Notes under the pieces: model-generated
The model's input: the letters and a program-made list of their open reading frames with translations, nothing else
Told to the model about the DNA's origin: nothing
The model's database searches: none
Program-made: the position numbers and the translations under genes
DNA from: Blasia pusilla
Lineage: Eukaryota > Marchantiophyta > Marchantiopsida > Blasiales
DNA: 64,000 bases
Reading direction: 5' to 3'
Assembly (NCBI GenBank): GCA_050084515.1
Contig: CM114274.1
Location: forward strand, 42,594,001-42,658,000
Shown here: positions 34,711 through 45,208 of the stretch, in pieces
How the letters are laid out: every line of letters starts with the position of its first letter
Position numbering within the stretch: position 1 is the stretch's first letter

Positions 34711-34852
34711 GTTTTCGAGCTCATACACATCGCTACACAACATACATCGCTATCATCGAACACACACACACAAACACGCACGATCCCATGCTAACTCATG
34801 GCATCCAAACAACGAGAAAATAAGTACCAAAATATCTCCAATTACCCCCCTA
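34711..34852 (-). repeat. B1 block and polypurine tract of gypsy copy 1
   Basis: Reading on the minus strand, CTAGGGGGGTAAT (polypurine tract, 34841-34852) is followed by TGGAGATATTTTGG, the start of B1, which runs into A2. Copy 2 has the same arrangement at 56268-56390, so a B block between the purine tract and A2 is an ancestral feature of the family. Confidence 0.75.
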
Positions 34853-34854
34853 GT

Positions 34855-35150
34855 TGATGGTTAGGTCCCTCTAACTCCAGATAGCCATCTATCCCTACCT
34901 ACCATGACATACATCTCTCAAACGCTAAGAGCAAGAAGGCCGGGTGCTCATGTGGCCCCATCGTTAGTCGCATTCTTGTCATCCATGTCACAGACATAAG
35001 TCAAAATGTAGAACTACCTACTCTATGTATATGTGGGACATATCCATCGCTCCATGCGGAACTCTAGTGAGAGGTGGCGTCAAACATGCCATATGCCATC
35101 CTCTCGAACACCCACCACAGGCGAAACCACACAACATACACCACAAGCCT
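34855..35150 (-). pseudogene. PHD finger at the C-terminus of gypsy copy 1 pol, with 3' UTR
   Basis: The pol frame ends with a PHD-type zinc finger: CMLCG, then CGGCSRGWHMACLTPPL. Compared with copy 2 it lacks about 11 residues before the CDGC core. One extra base then shifts the frame so the final W-x-C-P pair is read out of frame. PHD fingers bind histone H3 tails, so the likely job was chromatin targeting or reading. Copy 2 keeps a fuller version. Confidence 0.7.
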
Positions 35151-36320
35151 ACAAGAACTATTGTTAAGCTTGGATCAACTGTACCGTCAATGTTTGGAAG
35201 ATGACATGGCGCACAGTTACGCACATGGTCCTTCCAAACCATACCATCACGTTCCTCCAATAACAGAACACCGGATGGCAAAACCTCACGCCCTCTCAAG
35301 ATGGTGCGCCCTCCACTCACATCCAACGTCGTGGGTGCCGTCTGTTGTAAGTAGACATAGTCTCTCTGATGAAACCTCCAGATAGTAGGTCGATAACCAC
35401 CTCCACTAATAGTCGCATACCTCAACGTATCCCGATGTTGCACAATCGCCAAGTTCTCAAATGCCATGGGCATCACTCTCTGAAACAACTCAACCCTCTG
35501 AGAATATGCTCGTATCCATACATCATGGTCATCAAGGTTCAACACCTCACCAACATCTCGACGAATGGTCGTTGGTAAATCTGGCTCTCGGCCATAAAGC
35601 AACAAGTAGGGTGAGAAAGATGCTAAGGATGTCTGCTTGCTGAATCTATATCCTATCGCCAACCACGAAAACTGAAGGTCCCAATCTCCTAGGTGACCTC
35701 TCTACAAGCCATACTTGCGTAGTCCTCTCTTCACCGTCTGCACAACCCGCTAGTCCATGTGCCTCAGGATGATCTCGTGAAGTAGTGTCGTGGTCGATCA
35801 GTGCCTGATCACACAAGGCTTGAAACTCGCCGCGGAACTCTATACCCTGGTCTATCAACACCTCAGCCGGTGCGGCGAAATCTAATGACTCGGCACTCAA
35901 TCTAGGAAGGCATACGCTACTCCCTCCCTCGCTTTGTCAGGAAATGCAACCAACTCTATCCACTTCGAGAAGTGCTCGACCATCACCAACACATAACAAC
36001 TTTGGCGCTCCGTCAAAGGCAAAGGTCCTGCAAAATCCAAACTCCATCTATAACCTAAACCCATGATCGGAAGTGGATGCAACTATGGAGTTGGAGCATT
36101 GAACGATGCTCGGACTCGATCACACACCATGCATCTGGCAACAAATTGATGAACATTAGTCTGCATCCCTCGCCACCAATATTGAATCTGGAGCAAGATG
36201 TACGTCCGCTTCACTCCAAAATCACCCAACTCCTCGTGGGCATGACGCACCAAACGTGCTCTCTACAAAGGATGAGGCACTACACGCACTCTACCATCCT
36301 CCCACACTCGTAATACATGT
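35151..36320 (-). pseudogene. Integrase of gypsy copy 1
   Basis: The HHCC zinc-binding region (LVRHAHEELGDFGVKRTYI ... CMVCDRV) is at about 36100-36300. The first catalytic Asp is in RWSLDFAGPL (36040) and the second in LIDQGIEF (about 35855); the Glu context HPEA follows. Downstream are ASFSPYLLLYGREPDLP and VGEVLNLDD, then the C-terminal domain with DYVYLQQTAPTTLDV. There are frame changes near 35650 and 35900. The catalytic residues visible are intact, but the frame is not. Confidence 0.8.
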
Positions 36321-36620
36321 GTGCCCTCCCACCAGAATTGTCTAGCTCGCTATAGGCTCCGATCCCCGCTTTCTAGCACCCACTCTATTCGCGACGCTGC
36401 CAATACGCAAGTACTCTAAGATCACTCCATTGTCGTGAATGTCTCGGCCACATGTCGTCTCCTCACCGGCCTTTGGATCTAAGGACTCTCCATTAGACCT
36501 CGCCATCAAAGTCTCAGCAATCTGGCTCTCCATAGCCAACAAGCCCAAATAGGTTGACGCATGCCAACCTGGAACCAACTCCTCATCACTCTCACCATGC
36601 CAGCGAACTCCAATCGCATC

Positions 36621-36995
36621 TCACTGACTTGGGCATGGGTTACGGCTCAAACCATCTGCATCCTGGTTGAGTGTCCAAGGTCTATGCACCACCTGGAAGT
36701 CATACTCCTGCAACAAAAGAGCCCATCTCGTAAGCTTCCCTAAAAGCTTGTCGGACTCCATCAACCACTTAAGTGGTTGATGATCAGTAATGATGGTAAA
36801 GGGATTTACGAATAGATAACATCTGAAATGTGCGATAACCCACACTGCAGCCAAGCACTCACCTTCATACGAGCTATACTTTGCCTCTACAACGTTGTTT
36901 GAGCGACTAGCGTAAGGTGCCACAAACTCTCTACCATCATCGTCATGATGGGTGAGCACGGCTCCAAGCCCCAACATGCTCCAATCGGTATGCAA
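36621..36995 (-). pseudogene. RNase H domain of gypsy copy 1
   Basis: Carries TDWSMLGLGAVLTHHDDDGR, ASRSNNVVEAKYSSYEGECLA, and ITDHQPLKWLMES: the usual Ty3/gypsy RNase H with the Asp, Glu and second Asp in place. It follows RT and precedes integrase in the normal order. Confidence 0.85.
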
Positions 36996-37164
36996 CTAGA
37001 AAGGATGCCCCTTGATCGGTCTCCTCAATATGGGCGCGGACGTCAATTTTTCCTTGAGCATCTAAAAAGCTCTCTCTTGCTCATCCCCCCAATGCCACTC
37101 CTGATCCACCTTGGTCATCAAGGTTAGCGGCTTCGCAATCGAAACTGAAACCCTTGACGTACCG

Positions 37165-38000
37165 TCAATAGAATTTCGCCAATCCCATGAATGCACAAAC
37201 TCGACTCACACTTGTAGGGCATGGAATGTGTGAAATAGCCTCTACCTTTGTCTGTTGCACACCAAGGCCCCCTAGGTATATTGTATGACCCAAGTACTCA
37301 ATCTGGTCGTAGAAGAACTTGCACTTGCATGGATTTACCTCCTCTAGATGTTGCTCATGCTCCTCAACCGTGGCGTTAAAGACTACGATGTCATCAATAT
37401 AACACCCAGCAAAATCCAGACTTGCCAAGATCCTATCCATGCCCCTCTGAAACTCAGCCGGGGTGTTCTTTAATCCGAATGGTAAGAACCTCCACATGTA
37501 CAAATAATCTTTCCCATGAGGATCGATGCCCAAAAATGCCGTCTTCAGCCTGTCCTCTAATCTGATAGGCAGTTGATGGTATCTTGCTCGCAAATCTAAT
37601 GAACTGAAGACCTTTGCATGCCCAATTGCATCAAAGATCTCCTCAAGGGTGGGCATGGCATACCTATCAAACTTCGTGTGGCGATTGATAGGTCGGTAAT
37701 CTCCACACATTTGCCTATTAGACCAGTTGCCATGCACATCCTTCTTGGCGGGCATGATAGTGGCAGATGCATACCCTCCATGCAACATCTCCACTAGTCC
37801 TACTCCACCAAGTCCTGACTCCTACTCTAAATCAGAGCCCTATCCATGTCATTGTACCCGTAGGGTTGTCGAAAGATTGGCGTGTCACTCGACAACTCAA
37901 TGCAGATCCCTGGACCCTTCAGCGTACCCAAATCATGCATACTAAATGCAAAAAAACTCCTATAACTCCTAAGAACTAGTGTATCCGACGCCGCTCTCCT
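37165..38000 (-). pseudogene. Reverse transcriptase of gypsy copy 1
   Basis: Upstream part FSMHDLGTLKGPG ... PIFRQPYGYNDMDRAL is around 37830-37950. The main frame at 37794-37165 has CGDYRPINRHTKFDRYAMP, SLDLRARYHQLPI, FLPFGLKNTPAEFQRGMD, and the catalytic YIDD at about 37401-37390. A short deletion relative to copy 2 follows (copy 2 has an extra LHGLKLHPRKCKF-like segment). The frame changes at least twice before 37794. Confidence 0.85.
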
Positions 38001-38348
38001 CTTGTCAACTTAGGGCCCATATTTGGCTCCCAAGTCTCCATCGTGACTATGATAGGAGTCTCCTGCGCGGATGTTGGTGGTTGCTATGGTGCAACTCCGT
38101 CTCGGACAATAGAACTCTCATCTCCACGTGCAGTACCCGGAACCACGCTCGATGCTATGGCTATCATCTCTTGGCGTACCTGCAAAACATCCCAAGAAGT
38201 CTAAGGGTGTCTCTCCCGATCATCCCTGGTGTGTTGATCTCCTTGGGTCTCGTCCCCAGCCACTGCCTCAACCGTCTTGGTAGGCATAGGGCTCACCAAT
38301 GCAACTTTTTTTATTTGTCGTATCCTCAATCAACGTTGCTCAACTACT

Positions 38349-39424
38349 CATAAGCTGAAAATCCATGTCAAGCAGTTTAGGTCCATCGCCTGACCCAAGA
38401 CATGACGTTGTGATGCCTCTAATAGTGATGGTATTGCCTTCACTCCTATGGGGAATCCCATCTCTCGCTGTTGCTCATCGGCGTTGGGCTCCACCAACCT
38501 CTATACCTAGTCATCCCAAACCAAGCTAGGTATGGCCTCCTTGAATGCATAAGAAGCGGGAAAACTCACCAATATGGGAAAGGCTGCTCGTGGCATGCCA
38601 ATCCTGTTGACAACAATCAACGGCGGTTGATCATCATGCCTCACTACTTGTGATAGACGGCCCGGATCCAATGTAGAATCCACCAACAAATCGGAGGGAC
38701 GCTCCACTCTCACATAAGCCCTTTGCAACACCTCATGTGGTACCAATTTGGTCCACCAAAGACACGAGCGGTGTGCTCTAGAACCTACACTTGCCGCATC
38801 TAACAACACTGTCGGGCTGATCCATGCGCGCACCTGATGTGAACTCGTCACCACGCGGGACCTCGAATCGCCCAAAATCGGCACATTCTCCAAAATGTAT
38901 GTTGGAGAATGAGGCTGATGCTCCTGTAAATGTTGTAAGATCCGCATCATCTCCCAAAACAACCCAAACCGGGTGTCAGCTAACCCGCTACCTCATCCAA
39001 CACTCGATTGGCCGTGACACGGCCAACCAGCAATGACCAAGTCTATGGTCCCTACCCGCTCCAAGTCCTCCGCCCCCAACAATAAAATGTCCCTCGGTAG
39101 GGAACTCTAGTAACCCTGAATGGCAGACGCAGATAACAAGTTGGGAAAATGGAGGCGTAATGCCACATGGTGAAGTGAAGCGCGCCTTGCAACATCATCA
39201 ATCTCTACATACATGTAGTGCTGCATGCTAGAGTGCGCGTGCAAAACAACAGCTAATCCAATGTTGATCCCTCCAAAGAGATCCAACACCCGAACACCCT
39301 CCTCTGGGATGCACCACACAATCAGGGTGGTGTCCAAAGGGGTCATAGCAGCACTCATGCCTACCTGGGGTTCCTCTGACTCATCACACTCTAGTGCAAA
39401 CGTCTCGCTCCACGCGGTCTGCAC
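38349..39424 (-). pseudogene. C5-cytosine DNA methyltransferase domain within gypsy copy 1 pol
   Basis: A full C5-MTase domain is readable in one frame over about 358 codons. Motif I VLDLFGGINIGLA is at about 39283. Motif II YVEIDD is at 39211. Motif IV has the catalytic Cys in VIAGWPCHGQSS (Cys codon 39017-39019), followed by GLFWEMMRIL. Motif VI is YILENVP (Glu at 38890). Motif VIII region is LLDAASVGSRAHR ... WWTKL. Motif IX/X region is MGFPIGVKAIPSL (38461), then LGQAMDLNCLTWI. Such enzymes transfer a methyl group from S-adenosylmethionine to cytosine C5. Four in-frame stops interrupt it (39107, 38993, 38507, 38501) but there is no frameshift. It lies between protease and RT. Copy 2 lacks it. 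Confidence 0.88.
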
Positions 39425-39442
39425 ATGCTCAGTGGCTCATCA

Positions 39443-40143
39443 TCAAAGCTTCTCAGTCGAACCCCAAAGTGGCACCTCTCCTCCACGGATTGATGTGGCT
39501 ACCATGACACTCCTCTCCATAGAAATTTCAAAAATGGGAGTGTTTTTTGCATGGACATATCCCTCAATCAAATCACTAGGCCAAGTGACGGCACTGCTAA
39601 ATGCTGCTAAGGTCGCCATCTCTCGTGGCCGTTGCTCGATCACTACACTTGTGAATCGAACGAGTAATGAGCTAAGGCGCCCATCACTTGACTGCCATCC
39701 TGGTATATAGGACGTTGACTCCTTCCAATAATCCATGGAAAACCCCATCGAGTATAACACTGCTCCACCAACCAAGACGTCGTAAGACTCTACATCAGTT
39801 ACTATCGCTTTGGCTCGCATCACGGACTCATCTGTAGGATGTCTTGGGCGAATCCTCACCATGACCTCTTGTCGGGTGATATAGTGTGTGGTACTCGCTC
39901 CATCCAAGGATGTCTGTATCCGGAATGGACAATGCTCCACATCAGCTCTCGTCAAGCCCAATCCTCTAAATGCACTTTCCCCAACATCAAGGGTTGCCCT
40001 CCTGAATCCAACAAGACGCACTGCAGACTAAAAGCTCTACCTCCAGGACTCACCAACTGTACGACCTCTCCTCGGTTATCCAGCAACACAACACCAGGAA
40101 AAGCCATAGCATGGTCTAGCGGACATCTCTGCCATCCTAGCAA
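39443..40143 (-). pseudogene. Retropepsin (aspartic protease) of gypsy copy 1
   Basis: The protease active-site segment is VLLDSGGQPLMLG (Asp at about 40008). The following frame has HYITRQEVMVRIR, YDVLVGGAVLYSMGF and a YIPGWQ segment. It then runs without a frameshift, apart from stops at 39437-39445, into the methyltransferase part. Copy 2 keeps the same region at 59255-59900 but with DLG in place of DSG. Confidence 0.8.
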
Positions 40144-40150
40144 CCGCAGC

Positions 40151-40720
40151 CTACCATGAATCTGACCTGGACGGCCCGAGCATCCACTCCAAGGGCAGGT
40201 CCATCACCTCCTCTGCAATCACCTCTGAATGTGATGCAAAAAATTCAACTCCACACTCACATAGCATAGCGGCCAGCCGAAAAACCTCAGCATGCGTACC
40301 TCCCAACGTCATAACATCGGAAGCAGAAAATAAAGGAGGGCAGTACACAATGGTGGCCGCCCCCAACAACGTGCTCGACACATGCCCCTCTTGAGCATCA
40401 GCAATAGGAGTGGTCGCACTCTCTTCTCCCATCGCCCTCCGTGCCTGCTCACCAACAACATCACCAACTCTCCAGGAACTCTGATCAGGACCCATCAATG
40501 GGATCCTCATCGCCTCGGACAACGTGAAAGATTGAGGAAGCTTGGTTTGTTTCTTGGCTTCCCCTCGTTGTGGATCCAACTCTACGGCTGCTCCACGCAT
40601 CACAACTATGGCGGCCTCTATCTGGGCAAACCCGCAAATCCAACCAAGATCCTCCATATCTTTGGCTGCTCCACATGATGTCGATGCCATGGATCCGGCA
40701 TCGGGTAACCTCAATGCCAT
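40151..40720 (-). pseudogene. Gag-protease linker region of gypsy copy 1
   Basis: A 189-codon open frame with no recognised domain lies between the zinc knuckle and protease. It contains SFTLSEAMRIPLMGPDQ, VMTLGGTHAEVFRLAAMLCECG and EVIAEEVMDLPLE. Copy 2 has the matching region at 59808-60330, so it is a conserved part of the polyprotein of unknown role. Confidence 0.6.
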
Positions 40721-40914
40721 AACGGCAATCTGCTCCTGTAACTATTGTATCTAAGCAGCCATCCCATCCTCACGCCCGGCATCTCCTTGGATGCGTCTAG
40801 ATGGTGGGAATCTACCTCCTCCACGGGCAGCTCCATCACCTTGTCGGGCAACTCCAGCTCCTTGTCCCCCAACGAGACCACTTGGTGCACAATCTCTAGG
40901 CCCAACCAGACCGC

Positions 40915-42241
40915 CTACTCGCTTTGGTGCCCTATCTGGCTCTCGGTCTGGACGTAACTCAGGGTGTAAACTAAAATAGCTTGCACGTGTTTGACCATAC
41001 CTCTAACAATAGTCACACTCATAACCTCCTGGTGCAACACCATCTCCTCCTCCATGCTGAGGCATACGTCCATAACCCTGATGAGTGCAATCACGCTGAT
41101 GATGGGCTCCACCATATGACCAACAAGTAATCATAGGCGGCTACTTCTGAGCCGTATATGAAGACGCAGGTCTCTGTGGCACGGTCTCCCGGTATCCTCC
41201 CTGAGCTCGTGGTGCCATAGTCTACCTATCTCGGAGTCCATGTTGCTGCATTGGTGGTACAGACAATCGTGAATACTCTCGCCCAAAACCCATGGTGGCT
41301 ACACTCTCCTCCGCCGTGTTGCGCTCAATATTCACGGCGGTCCTAAAAAAATCTCTCAACATAGGGGAGGTGTTCATAAGGAGCATCCCCTACCGTGTCC
41401 CGATCCATAGGGTCCGGTCCAACATTGCGTACCATGACTGGATAGCCTGAGCCTCCGTCACCCCCTAAGTGATGTTGATCAACCGGCGCAAGCGAGTGTA
41501 AGCCTCACACAAACTCTCACCCGGGCGCCTCTGGAAGTCATGGATGCTCCGCAACTTCTCCCTCCGTACCCCTTGGTAGCTCGTCCTTAACTCAACGAAG
41601 AACTCAACCACGGGGCTAAACCTGGGACAAACCCAACTAGATGGTGCAAGTGCTCTAGTGTGAGTGAACCCTCCTAAAACATCACTAGTGGAAGAGGAAG
41701 TAGCCTCGCTTGACTCCTCCTCCTCATCTAGGAATGGGTCCGTCCATGACACATAGTGTGGATCATAGTAGAGTCACCATGCCTCAATCTCTTGGGCACA
41801 TCTGTGGGAAAACTCATGGTAATCGTCCATGGGCGCCCCCTCTAAAAACTGGAACATACCATTCCATGTTGTAAACAAGTTGAACTCTCTAGAGTTCCTA
41901 GCCCGATGTAAGTCACACCAACTCCTAAACTCCGCAATGAAGTCGTGTAGCTCTATAGTGCCTACATCATCCGAAAATCTACGCTGTCCTCTATCCCGGT
42001 CGTCCATCTCATACGCCCAACTGGTAGGACCACCCAATGTGTACAGTGGATCACTAATACACTCCTCTACACGCTCCCCCTCGTCTAAAGATGATACTAA
42101 AGGAGATCGAGGTGATCTCTCATGTGGAGACCCTCGAAACCTTGCACCACTCCGGGTAAACCATCCAGAACTATTCTCATGTCCACTACCTCGCCTCAAA
42201 ATCCCGAAAGGACGCCGTGATGGCCCTCGTGCTCCTCTCAC
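40915..42241 (-). pseudogene. gag of gypsy copy 1, with decayed zinc knuckle
   Basis: The N-terminal part (42241-41774) has FRGSPHERSPRSP and the HDFIAEFRSWCD stretch. A TGA at about 41774, where copy 3 has CGA, splits it from the next part (41752-41465), which ends with the gag-like RRPGESLCEAYTRLRRLI. The zinc knuckle near 40985-41025 reads CDYC, stop, RYGQTRASYF: His and the last Cys are lost here but present in copy 2. An in-frame TAG lies at 41003-41005. Confidence 0.75.
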
Positions 42242-43869
42242 ACAATCACTCTCAATCTCGTGAGTTATCCCTCAATCACTCAAACTAAACATACGACACT
42301 CAATCTACATTCTCTCACTAAGATGTGTGTTATACGGGAACAAGCAGCTTGGTGCGGCAAATCAACTGATCTATCGTCTCATCGACAAACCATCCTCAAC
42401 TCTAGACATCCCATACAGGTCTATGTCCCCTAAACCCATACATCATTAATGCTCCTAGCATCAATACAAAACCCAATATCCCAAATAACTTCCCAATATC
42501 CAAAAATACCTCACACGTGCAAGGTAAGAGACCATAATGGGTAACCTGACAATAATATCGATGTTGCTGCTCGGCAACTACAAATCTTGACCCCAACCTA
42601 GTCATGGAGACAACTCCTCCAATCAGCAAGTCATACTCCTCTTGTATTGATGTTGCTCAAACCTCCTCGATGTGCGGTGTAGGTCCAGCGGTCCGGTGCG
42701 GCACTAGCCGTACGGAACGGCTACAAACGGCACAGCACTCGGCGGAATACCCTCCTTAATCAGAAATTCACACGCTCTGATCCTTAGTGAAGATCGGTTC
42801 CATGATCAAGATGGTGCAATGCAGCCACAAACGGCATGGCGCGGCAATTGGCGGCGTGTTGCGGCTACGGGCGTCACGGCATGATACTCGATCGTGGTTG
42901 AGAGGCTAGCAATTACAACCAAGCAACATGAAATGAAAATTCAAACACCATAACCCGAGGTCACATGCCATCACTGGTTGATGACGAAACTCCGACGACG
43001 GAGGTGGCCAAACCAAAGTACGTGGTGGCGGTGCAAGTTAGAGAATCAACAGTGATCGTGGAAGACCCTCCACTCCGTGATGGTGGCAATGGTAACCAAA
43101 GGGTGGACAATGGCCGAACGCGGCTCTGAGCAACGCTACACGGTGGCAGCGGCCGATGGTGGATAGTGGACGGTGGACCCTTGACAATGACAGTTGACCA
43201 TTGATGGTGACGGCAGACCGTTGACGGTGATTATGACGGCGACGGCCGCCGCCAACGCGGCGGCTGGTTTAGGGTTTGAACAATTTAACCCTAAAAATCG
43301 ACTAGCAATGGCAGTTTTGCAAGATTAAACTTTTTGCTTGCAACTCCAAATTGTGCACAATTTATTGCACAGTTTAGAGTTTGAACAATTTAACCCTAAA
43401 ACAGGCGTGTTTTTGCAAATTAAACTTGACTTCACGATCTACGACAATTTTTTAAAAATATTTGGAATCGGAAATTCCTATAAAATTTGACAGGGACTGT
43501 TGTAAAGCCTAATGTCTCTTTCTCCTACACAAAATTTGGCAGCGCTCCCACGCTGATTTCTCCCAACAAAAATGTAAAACCTGTGAGAACACTAATCAGC
43601 AAGCTACATGGTGCTCTCGAGAGCACTAGCATGGAGCAATCCGCCCCCATACTCAATTCCTATTGAAAATCGGGCAGCGCTTCTGCATGCCACTCTCCCG
43701 TACAAAAAATCAGCAAAGAAAAATAGCAAACCCGCACGGCTCTTGCTCCGGTGAGCACTCCCATGAGCCATGAAGCAGGGAACACGGTCCCCCAACCTGA
43801 ACCAAACATTGAGCAACCAGAGAGCTCCCCCATGAAGGTCTCTCACTCACTCATTCTCTCTTTGTAAAA
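42242..43869 (-). other. Untranslated leader of gypsy copy 1
   Basis: About 1.6 kb between the A1 block and gag, matching the leader of copy 3 (13306-14820). It carries degenerate ACGGTCxxCCGTC-like units near 43060-43260. No gene is supported. Confidence 0.6.
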
Positions 43870-44382
43870 TGAAATCCAATCTCTCTCACAACACCATAGT
43901 TCTCACATGTGTGCACTCTCACATGTCTCTCTCAATGTCAAACCAAACCCACTCTCCTAATGAGAGGCTTGGGTTACACACACAAGGCAAGCAAGACCAT
44001 AGCTCCGCAGCCTCACGCCAAGAGGTTCAACAAAGAGAGAATGAGCTTTCAAGCTCTCTCTCCTTTAGGTATACCCCTCCCCTCTCCCAAGCTCTCTCCA
44101 TGGTAACCTATGCTCCCAAGTCACCTCCTTAGCTCTTGACCTCATGTAGGAGGTCAAGGGCCACTTACTAAACATAGAAAGTTGATCATATACTCAAAAT
44201 GGTACTTACCTAAAATAGTGAGTTCCTCAATATAGCTCCAAATGAGCCGAAATAAAGGGGAAGCATGCTCTCTCAGGTTTCTCGAGGCCTCAGCAGGTCA
44301 TCCTCGACCTACTGAGTCTGTCCTCCACTACTCACAAAGTCGCTCTACTAGATCTCATCGATCTATCCTAAAAGAGGTGACA
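43870..44382 (-). repeat. A1 block (5' end) of gypsy copy 1
   Basis: 513 bases on the minus strand, TGTCACCTC at the start and GGATTTCA at the end, followed directly by the leader. Same block as 12768-13305, 34214-34710 and (truncated) 55820-56267. Confidence 0.8.
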
Positions 44383-44510
44383 TCTCGCACTTGTGTTTCC
44401 TAACTTGTCTCTTCTTGAGACTTCTCCAAAGCGCAAACCATCCTAGCGTGAGCCCGCTAGAGTTTGAATGTTCCGCTTGGCACTCATTTAGTTATAAGGA
44501 TCACGAAGGT
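44383..44510 (-). repeat. Fragment of a chromovirus-type LTR edge
   Basis: About 120 bases resemble 46145-46288 (CTCCAAAGCGC ... AGCGTGA ... TTCCGCTTGGC). The latter is the start of an LTR beginning TGTCGCGACCC on the minus strand. Gypsy copy 1 appears to have inserted at the left border of this fragment. Confidence 0.5.
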
Positions 44511-44589
44511 GAAGTTTGATAAGTTGGGCTTAAAAGAAGCAACCTATAGTTAATTTACCTTCAGCAAAGGGTGAACACAAAAGAGCAAC

Positions 44590-45208
44590 ATGTGAGGCGG
44601 TGTGCCTTCATCGATTACTTATTGATATTGATGTTAGTAACTTAGGACCTAGTATAATATGTCCAAATAATATTAGTAACATAAAAATTGCTAAAAACCT
44701 TGTGTTTCATTCTCAAACAAAGCATGTTGAGGCACACTTCCATTTTATCAGAGGGAAAGTGCTTGTAGGAGAAATTGAACACGTATATATATGTACAAAT
44801 CAGCAAATTGTTCATATCTTTACAAAGGCATTGTCTAGAGATTAGTTTGAGATGTTTATATAGAAACGATTTAGGTGTTCAAAATATGGATATAAACTTG
44901 AGGGGGAGTATTGAAATTTGAGTTATAGTCAAGTTCATCTAACACTGGAACTACTATATTGGTACTCACGCGAAATAGGAAAGTTTAATCTTGGTTAGTT
45001 AGTTAAGCACGATTATCATAACTAGGGTTAGTTAATCATAATTAGTTTAACTCGAGACTATGGTTAAGATTCCTTATATATACCATATATAATTAAGGAG
45101 GGGACCAACCTCCACTCATTCTCTCATTGCAAAATTTTGTTCTCCATGGTGGTGTGTGAATGTGAGAGTCGTATCCCATTAGTTTTGATTCATTAGCAAT
45201 TTTCTACA
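44590..45208 (+). mobile_element. Copia 3' end: RNase H remnant, polypurine tract and 3' LTR
   Basis: Encodes a copia RNase H end (LGPSIICPNNISN, HVEAHFHFIRGKVL, IVHIFTKALSRD), then GAGGGGGAGTAT as polypurine tract at 44900-44911. A 297-base LTR follows at 44912-45208, TGAAATTTGAG to TTTTCTACA. Same family as the elements at 17-21 kb. Confidence 0.8.

Larger units (their letters stand above)
34095..44382 (-). mobile_element. Gypsy 'copy 1': 10.3-kb methyltransferase- and PHD-bearing Ty3/gypsy element
   Basis: The element reads on the minus strand from TGTCAC at 44382 to GCGCACGACA at 34095. Flanks CCTC (34091-34094) and TCTC (44383-44386) are a probable 4-bp target duplication with one mismatch. 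Order: A1 block, leader, gag, protease, C5 methyltransferase, RT, RNase H, integrase, PHD finger, purine tract, B1, A2, B2. The methyltransferase follows the protease in the same reading frame. The coding region has many stops and some frameshifts, so this copy is dead, but every domain is still readable. It is the fullest of three copies in the window (others at 12768-15548 and 55820-64000). Confidence 0.85.

Noticed and set aside
34255-34794. 179-codon plus-strand frame
   Set aside because: It lies in the A2/B1 terminal blocks of the gypsy element and recurs in the other copies as non-coding terminal sequence.
39107-39424. Reading the DLFGG segment as a Rossmann-fold enzyme captured on its own, not a DNA methyltransferase
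   Set aside because: The downstream WPC, ENVP, MGFP and LGQAMDLN motifs occur in the same frame with normal spacing, which together identify a C5 methyltransferase.
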